From: Methylomonas sp. LL1
GTDB lineage: Bacteria > Pseudomonadota > Gammaproteobacteria > Methylococcales > Methylomonadaceae
Direction: 5' to 3'
Assembly: GCF_015711015.1 (NCBI RefSeq)
Contig: NZ_CP064653.1
Span: forward strand, 2,356,001 to 2,420,000
Length of the DNA stretch: 64,000 bases
This document shows, piece by piece, positions 53,572 to 62,002 of the stretch. The translations under genes and the position numbers were made by a program. Numbering within the stretch: the first letter of the stretch is position 1; each line of letters begins with the position of its first letter. The notes below the pieces were generated by a model that saw only the letters and a list, made by a program, of their open reading frames with translations, did not search any database and was not told the DNA's origin.

Positions 53572-54228
53572 GTGCCAGGCAAAATCAACGTGCTACTGGT
53601 GGACGACCACGCCGTAGTCAGAACCGGTTATAAAACCTATCTATCGCTTTCCGAGCGCATCGGCGAAATTTACGAAGCCGATCGCGGCGAAAGCGCCTGC
53701 CAGTTGTATTCCCGGCTATTGCCCGATGTGGTGGTGATGGATTTATCGATGCCCGGCTTGGGCGGGCTGGAGAGCATTCGCCGCCTGCTGAACCGACACG
53801 CAAATTGCAAGATTTTGGTATTCAGCATCCATAACGAGCTGGTTTACGTCACCCGCGCCATCAAGGCCGGCGCCAAGGGCTACATCACCAAGAATAACGC
53901 CCCGGAAACGCTAATTACCGCCGTATGCATGCTGGCGGAAGGCGGCACCTACGTCGATCCCGACCTGGCCCAACAACTGGCGATCAGCTCGGCGGTCGAT
54001 CAAGACGAAACGGCGAAAATCAAATCCCTGTCGCCGCGCGAATTCGATATTTTCTGTTTGCTGGCCACCGGACTGACCAGCCGAAAGGCCGCCGAAAAAT
54101 TATGCCTAAGCTATAAAACGGTATGCAATCACAGCACCGCCATCAAGGAAAAGCTGGGCATCAAAACCCTGTCGGAGCTGGCGCTGCTGGCCAACCGCCA
54201 CGGCATCGTGAAAAGCGCGGAGTTCTAG
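53572..54228 (+). CDS. mxaB: LuxR-type response regulator MxaB
   Basis: A 218-residue NarL/FixJ-type regulator. The receiver has VLLVDDH (Asp11, Asp12), phospho-acceptor VMDLSMPG (Asp57) and Lys107 in YITKNN; the LuxR helix-turn-helix covers about 150-212. A GTG start follows AAGAGGAA. Divergent placement next to mxaF matches the mxaB of other gammaproteobacterial methanotrophs, in which it activates mxaF. No histidine kinase gene is adjacent. Confidence 0.9.
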   Translation: MPGKINVLLVDDHAVVRTGYKTYLSLSERIGEIYEADRGESACQLYSRLLPDVVVMDLSMPGLGGLESIRRLLNRHANCKILVFSIHNELVYVTRAIKAGAKGYITKNNAPETLITAVCMLAEGGTYVDPDLAQQLAISSAVDQDETAKIKSLSPREFDIFCLLATGLTSRKAAEKLCLSYKTVCNHSTAIKEKLGIKTLSELALLANRHGIVKSAEF

Positions 54229-54253
54229 GTTCGGGAAAGATTCACAACTGGTC

Positions 54254-54284
54254 CGTTCATGACGAGTTTGTCCCGCCATGAACG
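54254..54284. terminator. Inverted repeat between convergent mxaB and mxaD
   Basis: CGTTCATG / CATGAACG with a 15 nt loop midway between the two stop codons; position suits a bidirectional terminator, but no T-run is seen. Confidence 0.35.
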
Positions 54285-54329
54285 CTATCATGATCCGGCT
54301 ACGATGCGCCGGAGCTCTACTGACCATTC

Positions 54330-54854
54330 TTATTCAAGCTTAGCCTTCAAACCGTTCAGGCCATTTTTGAAAAACTGGGTCATGGCTTTGACGGCGGCTT
54401 CGTCGTTTAGGTTATCCGGCGGTGTATTGCCGGTATCGCCGCGATAAAAACGGCTTTTTAGCGTCACGACACTGCTATCGGCGCTGTCGCCATGGGCCAC
54501 CTTCAGCTCGACGGTATGGGAGCTGGTGGGAAAAGCCTTGCTGTTTTCGGTTTTGAGGCGATAGCTGTACTCGTGTTCCTGTTCGCTGTAAAAATCCAGC
54601 TCTTCCACCAAGGTCTCGTCATTCTGAAAAGTCAGGGTCCGCACCCCGCCCGACTGGTTATTGCCGTCGCCCTGGCTTTTTTTCAGGTCCGGGTGCCAGT
54701 CGCCAATCGCGTCGAATTGCTTGACCGCCGCCCAAACCTGGGCCACCGGCGCATTAATCGCAACCGACTCCTTGGCTTTTTGCGGCGTGGGGCCGTGAGC
54801 GTGGCCGGGCATGGTAACCAGCAGGGAACAGAGGGCAAGAATGATAGGTCGCAT
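54330..54854 (-). CDS. mxaD: Periplasmic SRPBCC-family protein MxaD
   Basis: A 174-residue protein with a signal peptide (MRPIILALCSLLVTMPGHA) and a START/SRPBCC fold (VAQVWAAVKQFDAIGDWHPD). MxaD of other methylotrophs has this fold and speeds electron transfer between methanol dehydrogenase and cytochrome cL. Upstream in-frame residues to 54947 are not family-like. Here it is separated from the mxaFJGI operon by mxaB. Confidence 0.85.
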   Translation of the reverse strand: MRPIILALCSLLVTMPGHAHGPTPQKAKESVAINAPVAQVWAAVKQFDAIGDWHPDLKKSQGDGNNQSGGVRTLTFQNDETLVEELDFYSEQEHEYSYRLKTENSKAFPTSSHTVELKVAHGDSADSSVVTLKSRFYRGDTGNTPPDNLNDEAAVKAMTQFFKNGLNGLKAKLE

Positions 54855-55263
54855 AGTAATACCGATTTTTTGAAAAACGCTCATTATCGGCGACACCCGC
54901 CGGCCGGCATCGGGAATAGCTCCCGATATTCGGCGGGTAAATTTCATTTTATGCTTGTGGGTTGCTCGGGGCTACGACTGCCGGTATGACAAGGGGCTCT
55001 TTGGAGAGGCGCGGCGTGTTCGCCGGAGCGTACTGCCATCCAACGATGAAGGACGGAAAAAGTGTTACCGGGACTCGCGCACTCGAGCGCCAAGGTAATG
55101 TATGGCAATACATTTACCTCATCCCCAAAAACCGTCGTTGACTACGCGCTACAAAATCCGCCGTTGATTGAGCGGCGTCGAAATCAACGACTCGCATTCG
55201 ACTCCGCTCGGCGGACGATATAGCAATCGGCGTACAAACCTGTTCAAGGATGAGCTAGGATTA
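54855..55263. other. Intergenic region upstream of mxaD
   Basis: These 409 bp carry the mxaD promoter and the 3' end region of the PepSY gene. A GTTGATT / AATCAAC dyad at about 55161-55188 is the only structure noted. Minus-strand ORFs here are out-of-frame noise. Confidence 0.45.
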
Positions 55264-55788
55264 TCAACGTTTTTCGTCGGATTCTTCGCCGATCTCCCAT
55301 TCCTCGATAGAGGTCTCGATGACTTTGCCGGTTGCTGCGTCCACTTCAACCTTGGTCTCGACAGCCTTATCGTTAACAATGTCGAATTCATAGGAGGAGG
55401 CTCCGTTTTCCTCCACTTCGTATTCGACTTCCTGGATCGTTCCCGGCACAGCCTTCAAGGCCACGCTAGCTGCGTCTTCCTCGGTGACTTTTACGTTTTT
55501 CTTGAAGGCTTGACTATTCGGGTCGGCCACTTCGCTTTCCTTTTCGGTGATTTTGCCGCTATCGGCATCGCACATAAATTCCCATTCGGCTAGATTGGCA
55601 TCGCGAATTTCAAATTCGTAAACCGCTTTACCGGCAACATTGAGTTTTTCCAGTTTGACAAACTCGCCCGCCTTTTCATTTTTTATGGCCCGCACACAGC
55701 TCTCCAGCCCTTGATCCACGGCATGAGCAGTACCGGCCGCCAGGCCAAGTCCGATTAAAACGGCAATATTCAGAACGGATTTTTTCAT
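55264..55788 (-). CDS. Secreted PepSY-domain protein
   Basis: A 174-residue periplasmic protein: signal peptide to AHA (about 22) and two PepSY-like repeats (about 30-85 and 98-160), rich in Glu and Val. The start MKKSVLNIAV at 55788 follows GGAGA. PepSY proteins often inhibit proteases or bind metal; nothing further can be said. It lies 62 bp after the LuxR-type regulator gene and may form a unit with it. Confidence 0.85.
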   Translation of the reverse strand: MKKSVLNIAVLIGLGLAAGTAHAVDQGLESCVRAIKNEKAGEFVKLEKLNVAGKAVYEFEIRDANLAEWEFMCDADSGKITEKESEVADPNSQAFKKNVKVTEEDAASVALKAVPGTIQEVEYEVEENGASSYEFDIVNDKAVETKVEVDAATGKVIETSIEEWEIGEESDEKR

Positions 55789-55850
55789 GTCGATCTCCAG
55801 TTGGGTGATAAAGAGGAATAATTCCCATTTTTTGGGAATAATAGCCGTAA

Positions 55851-56468
55851 TCAACCGATCAAGCCATGAGTTTTTGCAAATTCAAACATGGCTTCGCGGC
55901 TTTCGATACCTAACTTAGATTTGATGTGAGATTGGCAATTGGACACCGTCTTGCTGCTAACCTCCAGTTGTTCGGCTATCGATTGCAAAGAACAGCCTTC
56001 CGCAAGCAGGCAAAACACATCGAACTCGCGCGAAGTCAAAAGGCTAAACGGCGCCAAAAGTCTTTTGATCTGGCGCAGGGCCAATTGCTGGGCAATGTCT
56101 TGATCGAGATGGAAATGCCCGGCCTGAATTCGCGCCAGAATGGCAACGAACTGTTCGGCGGTCTGGGGCTGCTTCAATAAACCCACCGCTCCGGCTTTCA
56201 AGAAATCCACGGCATTCAGGCTGGAATCCGACAAGCTCACCAGTATTTTGCACTGGGGATTCAGCCTTCGTAGTCGGCTAATTTGCTCCACGATCCAACG
56301 GCCGCCGGCCTCGCCGTCAAACAAAACACAATCAATGCCGTCGATGGCAAACTCCGGCGGTGGCGGAGATTCAAGCGTTATCAGCTCGACACCGGCCAAC
56401 GCCAGTCGATCTCGATCAACAGTCGACGCGGAACCGAATGCGAGCAAAGTTAGAGGTGCTATTGCCAT
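55851..56468 (-). CDS. LuxR-type regulator with degenerate receiver domain
   Basis: A 205-residue protein with a receiver-like N-terminus and a LuxR helix-turn-helix (about 140-200). The acceptor-type Asp51 (CVLFDGE) and the Lys99 (GLLKQP) are kept, but the acidic pair that binds magnesium is replaced by LLAFGSA. Phosphorylation-independent control is therefore likely. The DNA-binding part is similar to that of MxaB (LTSREFDVFCLLAEG against LSPREFDIFCLLATG), so it is a probable paralogue. Confidence 0.85.
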   Translation of the reverse strand: MAIAPLTLLAFGSASTVDRDRLALAGVELITLESPPPPEFAIDGIDCVLFDGEAGGRWIVEQISRLRRLNPQCKILVSLSDSSLNAVDFLKAGAVGLLKQPQTAEQFVAILARIQAGHFHLDQDIAQQLALRQIKRLLAPFSLLTSREFDVFCLLAEGCSLQSIAEQLEVSSKTVSNCQSHIKSKLGIESREAMFEFAKTHGLIG

Positions 56469-56714
56469 TTTTGTCGAAGGTTAGCGCGATGCGCTGATCA
56501 TGGCTGACGACTGCCCGCACACAAGTGACCGACAGATTTTCGCTGATTGTTCGGCACAATCCCCGGATTCAGACTGACAACCCAATAGACAGAAATCAAG
56601 CGGGAAATTGTGCATAGGACTGGTGGGGATGATTTAAATGAAATCAAAGTGTACTGAAAGCCGGATACGAATAAAACAAATGAATCAACTCGAATGGAAT
56701 CACAATTTGAGGTA

Positions 56715-56729
56715 TGTTATATTGTAACA
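56715..56729 (+). promoter_or_regulatory. Zur-like box upstream of the TonB receptor
   Basis: TGTTATATTGTAACA, a near-perfect dyad matching the proteobacterial Zur operator pattern. It overlaps a TATATT -10-like hexamer and lies 158 bp before the receptor gene. The remaining 419 bp gap upstream of the receptor shows no other clear signal. A nearly identical box precedes the COG0523 gene. Confidence 0.8.
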
Positions 56730-56887
56730 ATCATGATGCGGACGCGAATAGCTTGCCTGAACGAAAAGGGGCAAGGTTCGCCGAGAATAGCTTGAACCGA
56801 TGACTCTAAAACCGGACAGCATCGGATCGTTATTCCACATGCCCCCATGCAAGATTAACCTTATTCAAAAACCGTAGATTTGGACTA

Positions 56888-58927
56888 ATGATGTACAAAA
56901 AACTCATTTTACTGGCCGCGTCAGGAAGCCTTGCCCTACCGGCCCAAGCCGAAAAGCAGCCACCCACCGAATTGGAACCGGTGATCGTTACCTCGCCGCT
57001 GCCCTTGAAACAATCCGAAAGCGCAATGCCGGTGACGGTACTGAGCGATGACGAATTGCGGATGAAAACCGGCCACAGCATAGGTGAAACCCTGAAAGAT
57101 GAACTGGGCATCAGCAGCCAATCCTTCGGTCCCGGCGTCGGCACTCCGGTGATTCGCGGCCAGGCCGGACCACGGGTACGGGTACTGAGCAACGGTATCG
57201 GCGGCAATGATGTCTCGGCGATCAGCCCCGACCATACCAGTAGCGTCGAACCGTTATTGGCCGAGCGTATCGAAGTGCTGCGCGGCCCGGCTACCCTGCT
57301 CTACGGCAGCGGCGCAATGGGCGGCGTGGTCAACGTGATCGACAATCGCATTCCGGGGCAGCTGCCCGATAAATTATTGGGCGGCGCGCTGGAGCAACGC
57401 TTCGACTCCACCAGCGACGAGACCAGCACCGCGATGAAAATCGAAGGCGGCAAGGACAACATCGCCTATCACCTGGATGGCTTCTATCGGCATCGGGATA
57501 ATATGGATATAGGCGGCCGAGGTATCGATACCGCCAATGTCGCAATTACCGATCCGTCCCTGGAAGTGGTCGATAATCCCGTTGGCTATTTGAACAACAC
57601 CGGCGCCGAAGCCATCAGCGGCTCGGCAGGCCTTTCCTGGATCGACGACTTCGGTTTTGCCGGCGCCTCGATCAACAATGTCAACAACAACTACGGCATC
57701 GCTCCGGACGGCACCGACGAGGAAACCGTGCAAATCGCCATGCGTCAGAACAAATACGATTTCAAAAGCGAATTGAACAATCCGTTTAAATTCGCCAAAA
57801 GCCTGCGCACCCGGCTCGGCTACACCGATTATCAACATACCGAAATCGCCAACGGCGACCCCGGCGCCTTCTACACCAACCAAACTTACGAAGGCCGAAT
57901 GGAGTTGACCCATCAAGACTTGGGACCCTTGCGCGGCGTGGTTGGGTTTCAAGCTCAGTCCAGCAACTTCAACGCCATCGAGAAACTAAGCGGCGACAGC
58001 ATCGTGCCGCGCTCCGACATCACCAGTTACGGCGTATTCGCGGTGGAATCCTTCGACATCGGCGCCGTGACCTATCAACTCGGCACCCGCGTAGAGCAAA
58101 CCGATATTCGTCCCGACGGCCTCGCCGGCCTGAGTTATACCCCGGTCAGCGCATCCGCTTCGGCCTTATGGAAACTGGATAACCGTAATAGCCTGAATCT
58201 GGCTGTCACCCGCTCGTCCAGGGCGCCGCAAGTGCAGGAGTTGCTGTCCGATGGCTACCATGACGCCACCCGCAGCTACGACCGGGGCGACATCACGCTG
58301 AAAGAAGAAACCTCCTACAATCTGGACCTGGGCTATCGCCTCAAAACCGACTGGCTGCGCGCCGAGTTCGATCTGTTCCACAACTGGGCCAGCGATTACA
58401 TCTTTCAGCAACGCAGCGGCGAATTCGTCGACCAAGACGGCAATCCTTGCGAAGAGGGCTGCGTACCGGTGGTCAGCAGCGGTCAAGGCGACGCTATTTT
58501 CAAGGGCTATGAAGCCAAGCTGATCATGCCTATGCTGGAAAACCGTTACGGTCTGTTGGAACTGACCCTGTTCAGCGACTACACCCGAGGCCAATTCGTG
58601 GGCGGTGGCGACGTGCCCAGAATGCCGCCGTTACGTTATGGCCTGCAACTGGACTACAACAAGGACAAACTATCCAGTTTTCTACGCTTTACCCGCGCCG
58701 AGGACCAGCCGCATGCCGGCGATTTCGAGACTTCGACCGCTGGATACTTTTTGCTGAATGTCGGCGTCAACTATCAGATCAAGGCCTACCGGGACGCCAA
58801 TCTGATGCTGTTCGCCAAGGGTAACAATCTGCTGGATCAAAACATCCGCAACTCGACGTCTTATTTGCGTAACTTTGCACCGGAAGCGGGACGCGGCGCG
58901 GAAGTGGGTTTTAGATTGAGTTATTGA
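56888..58927 (+). CDS. znuD: TonB-dependent receptor, ZnuD-like zinc uptake
   Basis: A 679-residue outer-membrane receptor: signal peptide to AQA (about 21), a TonB box-like EPVIVTS, plug domain (about 45-155; VIRGQAGPRVRVL, VLRGPATLLYGSGAMGGVV) and a 22-strand barrel ending in aromatic residues (VGFRLSY). A CEEGC disulfide loop lies near residue 520. Zinc as substrate is inferred from the Zur box and from its zinc-related neighbours. A terminator follows, so it is a separate transcript from the next operon. Confidence 0.85.
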   Translation: MMYKKLILLAASGSLALPAQAEKQPPTELEPVIVTSPLPLKQSESAMPVTVLSDDELRMKTGHSIGETLKDELGISSQSFGPGVGTPVIRGQAGPRVRVLSNGIGGNDVSAISPDHTSSVEPLLAERIEVLRGPATLLYGSGAMGGVVNVIDNRIPGQLPDKLLGGALEQRFDSTSDETSTAMKIEGGKDNIAYHLDGFYRHRDNMDIGGRGIDTANVAITDPSLEVVDNPVGYLNNTGAEAISGSAGLSWIDDFGFAGASINNVNNNYGIAPDGTDEETVQIAMRQNKYDFKSELNNPFKFAKSLRTRLGYTDYQHTEIANGDPGAFYTNQTYEGRMELTHQDLGPLRGVVGFQAQSSNFNAIEKLSGDSIVPRSDITSYGVFAVESFDIGAVTYQLGTRVEQTDIRPDGLAGLSYTPVSASASALWKLDNRNSLNLAVTRSSRAPQVQELLSDGYHDATRSYDRGDITLKEETSYNLDLGYRLKTDWLRAEFDLFHNWASDYIFQQRSGEFVDQDGNPCEEGCVPVVSSGQGDAIFKGYEAKLIMPMLENRYGLLELTLFSDYTRGQFVGGGDVPRMPPLRYGLQLDYNKDKLSSFLRFTRAEDQPHAGDFETSTAGYFLLNVGVNYQIKAYRDANLMLFAKGNNLLDQNIRNSTSYLRNFAPEAGRGAEVGFRLSY

Positions 58928-58963
58928 GCGAGTAAGGCAAACCGGATATTCGACGCCTAACCC

Positions 58964-58996
58964 GGCGCTGTCGTCCCGACCAGGCAGCGCCTTTTT
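58964..58996 (+). terminator. Terminator after the TonB receptor gene
   Basis: GGCGCTG / CAGCGCC stem with a 14 nt loop followed by five T. Confidence 0.88.
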
Positions 58997-59009
58997 AATA
59001 AACATCAAA

Positions 59010-59024
59010 CGCTACAATATAACA
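59010..59024 (-). promoter_or_regulatory. Second Zur-like box at the COG0523 start
   Basis: CGCTACAATATAACA on the plus strand is identical in 12 of 15 positions to the reverse complement of the box at 56715. It includes a TACAAT -10-like hexamer and ends 2 bp before the ATG, so the transcript may be leaderless. Confidence 0.75.
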
Positions 59025-59026
59025 TT

Positions 59027-60244
59027 ATGCATAGTTACGACATCCCGCAAACACGCTTACCGGTCACCGTGTTATCCGGATTCCTCGGCGCCGGCAAGAC
59101 CACCTTGCTGAATCATATCCTCAATAACCGCGAGCATAGGCGAGTAGCGGTGATCGTCAACGACATGAGCGAGGTCAACATCGACGCCGCACTGGTCAAG
59201 AACGAGGTGCAACTGAATCGAGGCCAGGAAAAACTGGTCGAAATGAGCAACGGGTGCATTTGCTGCACCTTACGCGAGGACTTGCTGATCGAGGTCGGCA
59301 ACCTGGCCAAGGAAGGCCGTTTTGATTACTTGGTGATCGAATCCACCGGCATCGCCGAACCCTTGCCGGTTGCCGAAACCTTTACCTTCCGCGACGAACA
59401 GGGCGTCAGCCTGTCCGACATCGCCCGTCTCGATACCCTGGTCACCGTGGTCGATGCGGTCAATTTCATGCGCAATTATATGGAAGCCTTAAGTTTGAAG
59501 GAAAGCGGGGAATCCTTGGGCGAGGACGACGAACGCAACGTCGCTGACCTGTTGGTCGATCAAATCGAATTCGCCAACGTGATCCTGATTTCCAAGATCG
59601 ATCTGATCAGCAGCGACGAAATCATCAACCTAAAAGCCGTCCTGCACAGCCTCAACCCCGAGGCGGAGATCGTGACTATGGTGTTGGGCCAAGTCGATTT
59701 GAATAAAGTGTTGAACACTGGCCTGTTCGATTTCGACAAAGCCGAGCAGGCCCCCGGCTGGCTGAAGGAATTGCGCGGCGAGCATACGCCGGAGACGGAA
59801 GAATACGGCATCAGCAGCTTTGTTTACAGTGCCAGGCGGCCGTTTCATCCGCAACGATTCTACGAGCATCTGCACTTTGGCGAATGGGACAACGGCACCT
59901 TGCTGCGTTCCAAGGGCTTTTTCTGGCTCGCGTCCCGCCCCGAGCATGCCGGCACCTGGTCGCAGGCCGGCGGCGTCATGCATCAGGGCTTGGCAGGACG
60001 ATGGTGGGCTTCGGTCCCCAAGGAACAATGGCCGGCGGAATATCTGGACGACATCGAATCACAATGGGAGGAACCTTTCGGCGATTGCCGCCAGGAGTTA
60101 GTGTTCATCGGCCAGAATGTCGATGCGGCCAAAGTCCGCCGCGAACTCGACGCATGTCTTCTGACCGATGCCGAATTGGCGACCGGACCGGACACCTGGC
60201 GCAACTACCAGGATGATTTTCCGCAATGTTTTGCCGATGGCTAG
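59027..60244 (+). CDS. COG0523-family GTPase metallochaperone (ZigA-like)
   Basis: A 405-residue CobW/COG0523 GTPase: Walker A GFLGAGKT at 18-25, the metal motif GCICC at 76-80, a base-recognition SKID near 188 and a C-terminal CobW_C domain (about 265-400). Zur-controlled members such as ZigA are thought to pass zinc to essential enzymes during starvation. The Zur-like box just upstream supports that subclass. No ribosome binding site is seen. It overlaps the next gene by 8 bp. Confidence 0.9.
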   Translation: MHSYDIPQTRLPVTVLSGFLGAGKTTLLNHILNNREHRRVAVIVNDMSEVNIDAALVKNEVQLNRGQEKLVEMSNGCICCTLREDLLIEVGNLAKEGRFDYLVIESTGIAEPLPVAETFTFRDEQGVSLSDIARLDTLVTVVDAVNFMRNYMEALSLKESGESLGEDDERNVADLLVDQIEFANVILISKIDLISSDEIINLKAVLHSLNPEAEIVTMVLGQVDLNKVLNTGLFDFDKAEQAPGWLKELRGEHTPETEEYGISSFVYSARRPFHPQRFYEHLHFGEWDNGTLLRSKGFFWLASRPEHAGTWSQAGGVMHQGLAGRWWASVPKEQWPAEYLDDIESQWEEPFGDCRQELVFIGQNVDAAKVRRELDACLLTDAELATGPDTWRNYQDDFPQCFADG

Positions 60245-60482
60245 CATCGATACGTACTTACACATCATCGGCATCGAGTTGCTGGCGATGCTGGCCATCG
60301 TCTTGCCGCTGTTGGACGACAAGGTCCACAAGCGCGCCTTGTCCACCGTATTTCTAGCCGTGCAGGGTTTCATGCTGGCGCACTTCGCCACCCACTTACT
60401 GCCCAGCAAAATCGCGGCTTTCATCTATAGCTCGCACCACGAATACCGCTCAATCAAAACCTTGGGGCCGAATCGAACATGA
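60237..60482 (+). CDS. Small membrane protein in zinc operon
   Basis: An 81-residue protein with two likely membrane helices (about 6-26 and 34-52), the second followed by His-rich [10 protein letters not shown]; the tail has SSHHEYRS. The ATG at 60237 overlaps the GTPase end, and its stop overlaps the ZIP start (ATGA). No family was recognised. The several His and the setting suggest help in zinc transport. Confidence 0.7.
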   Translation: MASIDTYLHIIGIELLAMLAIVLPLLDDKVHKRALSTVFLAVQGFMLAHFATHLLPSKIAAFIYSSHHEYRSIKTLGPNRT

Positions 60483-61264
60483 CTATTGCCTTAACGACCG
60501 TAGCCGGCACTATTGCCGCCTGTCTCGCCGTCAGTTTGTGCTCACTGTCGAGTGCGATTGCGCTTTGGCTGAAACCCGAGACTTTAAAATGGCTAGTACC
60601 CAATCTGGTCGCTCTCGCGGTGGGTGTGCTGCTGGGCGATGCCTTTATTCATTTGATTCCCGATGCCATTCAGCGCCACGGCGCTGTCAGCAAGGTATGC
60701 CTGACGGTATTGATCGGCATGTTTGGTTTTTTCGTGCTGGAAAAAGGCGTGCGCTGGCGGCACGATCACAACGTTGATTGCCGTCCAACGGCTGATCGCA
60801 TTTTGCCCTTGGCGAAAATGAATCTAATCGGCGATGCCATGCACAACTTTGTCGACGGTATTCTAATCGCCGGTAGCTTTCTGGCCGACCCGGCCATGGG
60901 GCTAACCACCACGCTGGCCATAATTACCCACGAGATTCCACAAGAGTTAAGCGATGTTGGCGCTCTGTTGCGCGGCGGCTTTGCGCCGCGCCAAGCCGTG
61001 CTCTACAACTTTTACTGTTCGTTGACGGTCTTGCCGGGCGCGACTTTTACCTTGCTGCTCAGTCAGGTTGCCGAATCGTCGTTGATCGTGCTGCTGCCGA
61101 TTGCCGCCGGCGGCTTCATCTACATCGCCGCCTCCGACCTGATCCCCGTACTGCATGAACGCTCCAGTTTGGTTCATCTCGGCGGTCAAAGCGCGGCTTT
61201 TGCCACGGGCGTAGTCTTCATGCAATTCATCGTTATTTTCGAACAAGCCTTATTGGCTACCTAA
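60479..61264 (+). CDS. ZIP-family metal transporter
   Basis: A 261-residue inner-membrane transporter with eight likely helices. The two family signature helices are clear: GDAMHNFVDGILIAGS near residue 120 and HEIPQELSDVGALL near 150, giving the metal-binding His, Asp and Glu residues. It most likely imports zinc, in line with the operon. Confidence 0.9.
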   Translation: MTIALTTVAGTIAACLAVSLCSLSSAIALWLKPETLKWLVPNLVALAVGVLLGDAFIHLIPDAIQRHGAVSKVCLTVLIGMFGFFVLEKGVRWRHDHNVDCRPTADRILPLAKMNLIGDAMHNFVDGILIAGSFLADPAMGLTTTLAIITHEIPQELSDVGALLRGGFAPRQAVLYNFYCSLTVLPGATFTLLLSQVAESSLIVLLPIAAGGFIYIAASDLIPVLHERSSLVHLGGQSAAFATGVVFMQFIVIFEQALLAT

Positions 61265-61275
61265 GGAGTTTTTCA

Positions 61276-61992
61276 ATGTTCGCTCGCGTTCCGTTTCGTC
61301 AACCTGACAGTGCATCACCACTATTGGCCGGTCCATTCCGTCCGCTATTCAACCATTCGGCAACCAAGACCGTCATTTCCAATCACTTCGCCGATTTGTC
61401 GCGCATTTATGACGACGACGTCAATTTGTGCCTGATTGAACGCCCGTTACCGGCCGCCATCGAGCAGTTCGTCTACCAGGCATTGCACGATGCCGGCAGT
61501 GTTGAGATTAGCCAGCCGGTCGACCCGCTTCATTTCGACTTCGGCAAGCTGTGGCCACAAGCCGCACAGCTGAACGGTTATCAAGACTGGCTGGAGGATA
61601 TAGAGATGCTGATCACTGCCTTCTGCGAATTGTTCGAGCGCCGTGAAGCCGGTTTGCGGCTGCGCACGCTGGACAAAGCCATGTGCCCACGATTCCACGT
61701 CGACCGGGTGCCGGCGCGAATGATCTGTAGTTACGGCGGCATCGGTACCGAATGGTTGCCGGAATATGCACTTAATCGCCGCAAACTGGGCATGGGCGGC
61801 TGTGGCCAACCCGATGCCGAATCCGGTTTGATCGCCGACCCCACCGCCATTCGGCAAATGCCCGCTTATGCGGTGGGCTTAATGAAAGGTGAGAACTGGG
61901 AAGGCAATGAAGGCCATGGTCTGGTGCACCGCTCGCCGCAGCCAACCGCCGTGCAACCGCGCCGCTTGTTGTTGACCCTGGACATGCTGTAA
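61276..61992 (+). CDS. DUF1826-family protein
   Basis: A 238-residue cytoplasmic protein of the DUF1826 family, which is repeatedly found with Zur-regulated genes in proteobacteria. Family-like segments include CPRFHVDRVPARMICSYGG (near 137-155) and ENWEGNEGHGLVHRSP near the C-terminus, with His and Cys positions suited to metal binding. Biochemical function is unknown. AAGGAG precedes the ATG. Confidence 0.85.
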   Translation: MFARVPFRQPDSASPLLAGPFRPLFNHSATKTVISNHFADLSRIYDDDVNLCLIERPLPAAIEQFVYQALHDAGSVEISQPVDPLHFDFGKLWPQAAQLNGYQDWLEDIEMLITAFCELFERREAGLRLRTLDKAMCPRFHVDRVPARMICSYGGIGTEWLPEYALNRRKLGMGGCGQPDAESGLIADPTAIRQMPAYAVGLMKGENWEGNEGHGLVHRSPQPTAVQPRRLLLTLDML

Positions 61993-62002
61993 GGACACGG
62001 AT

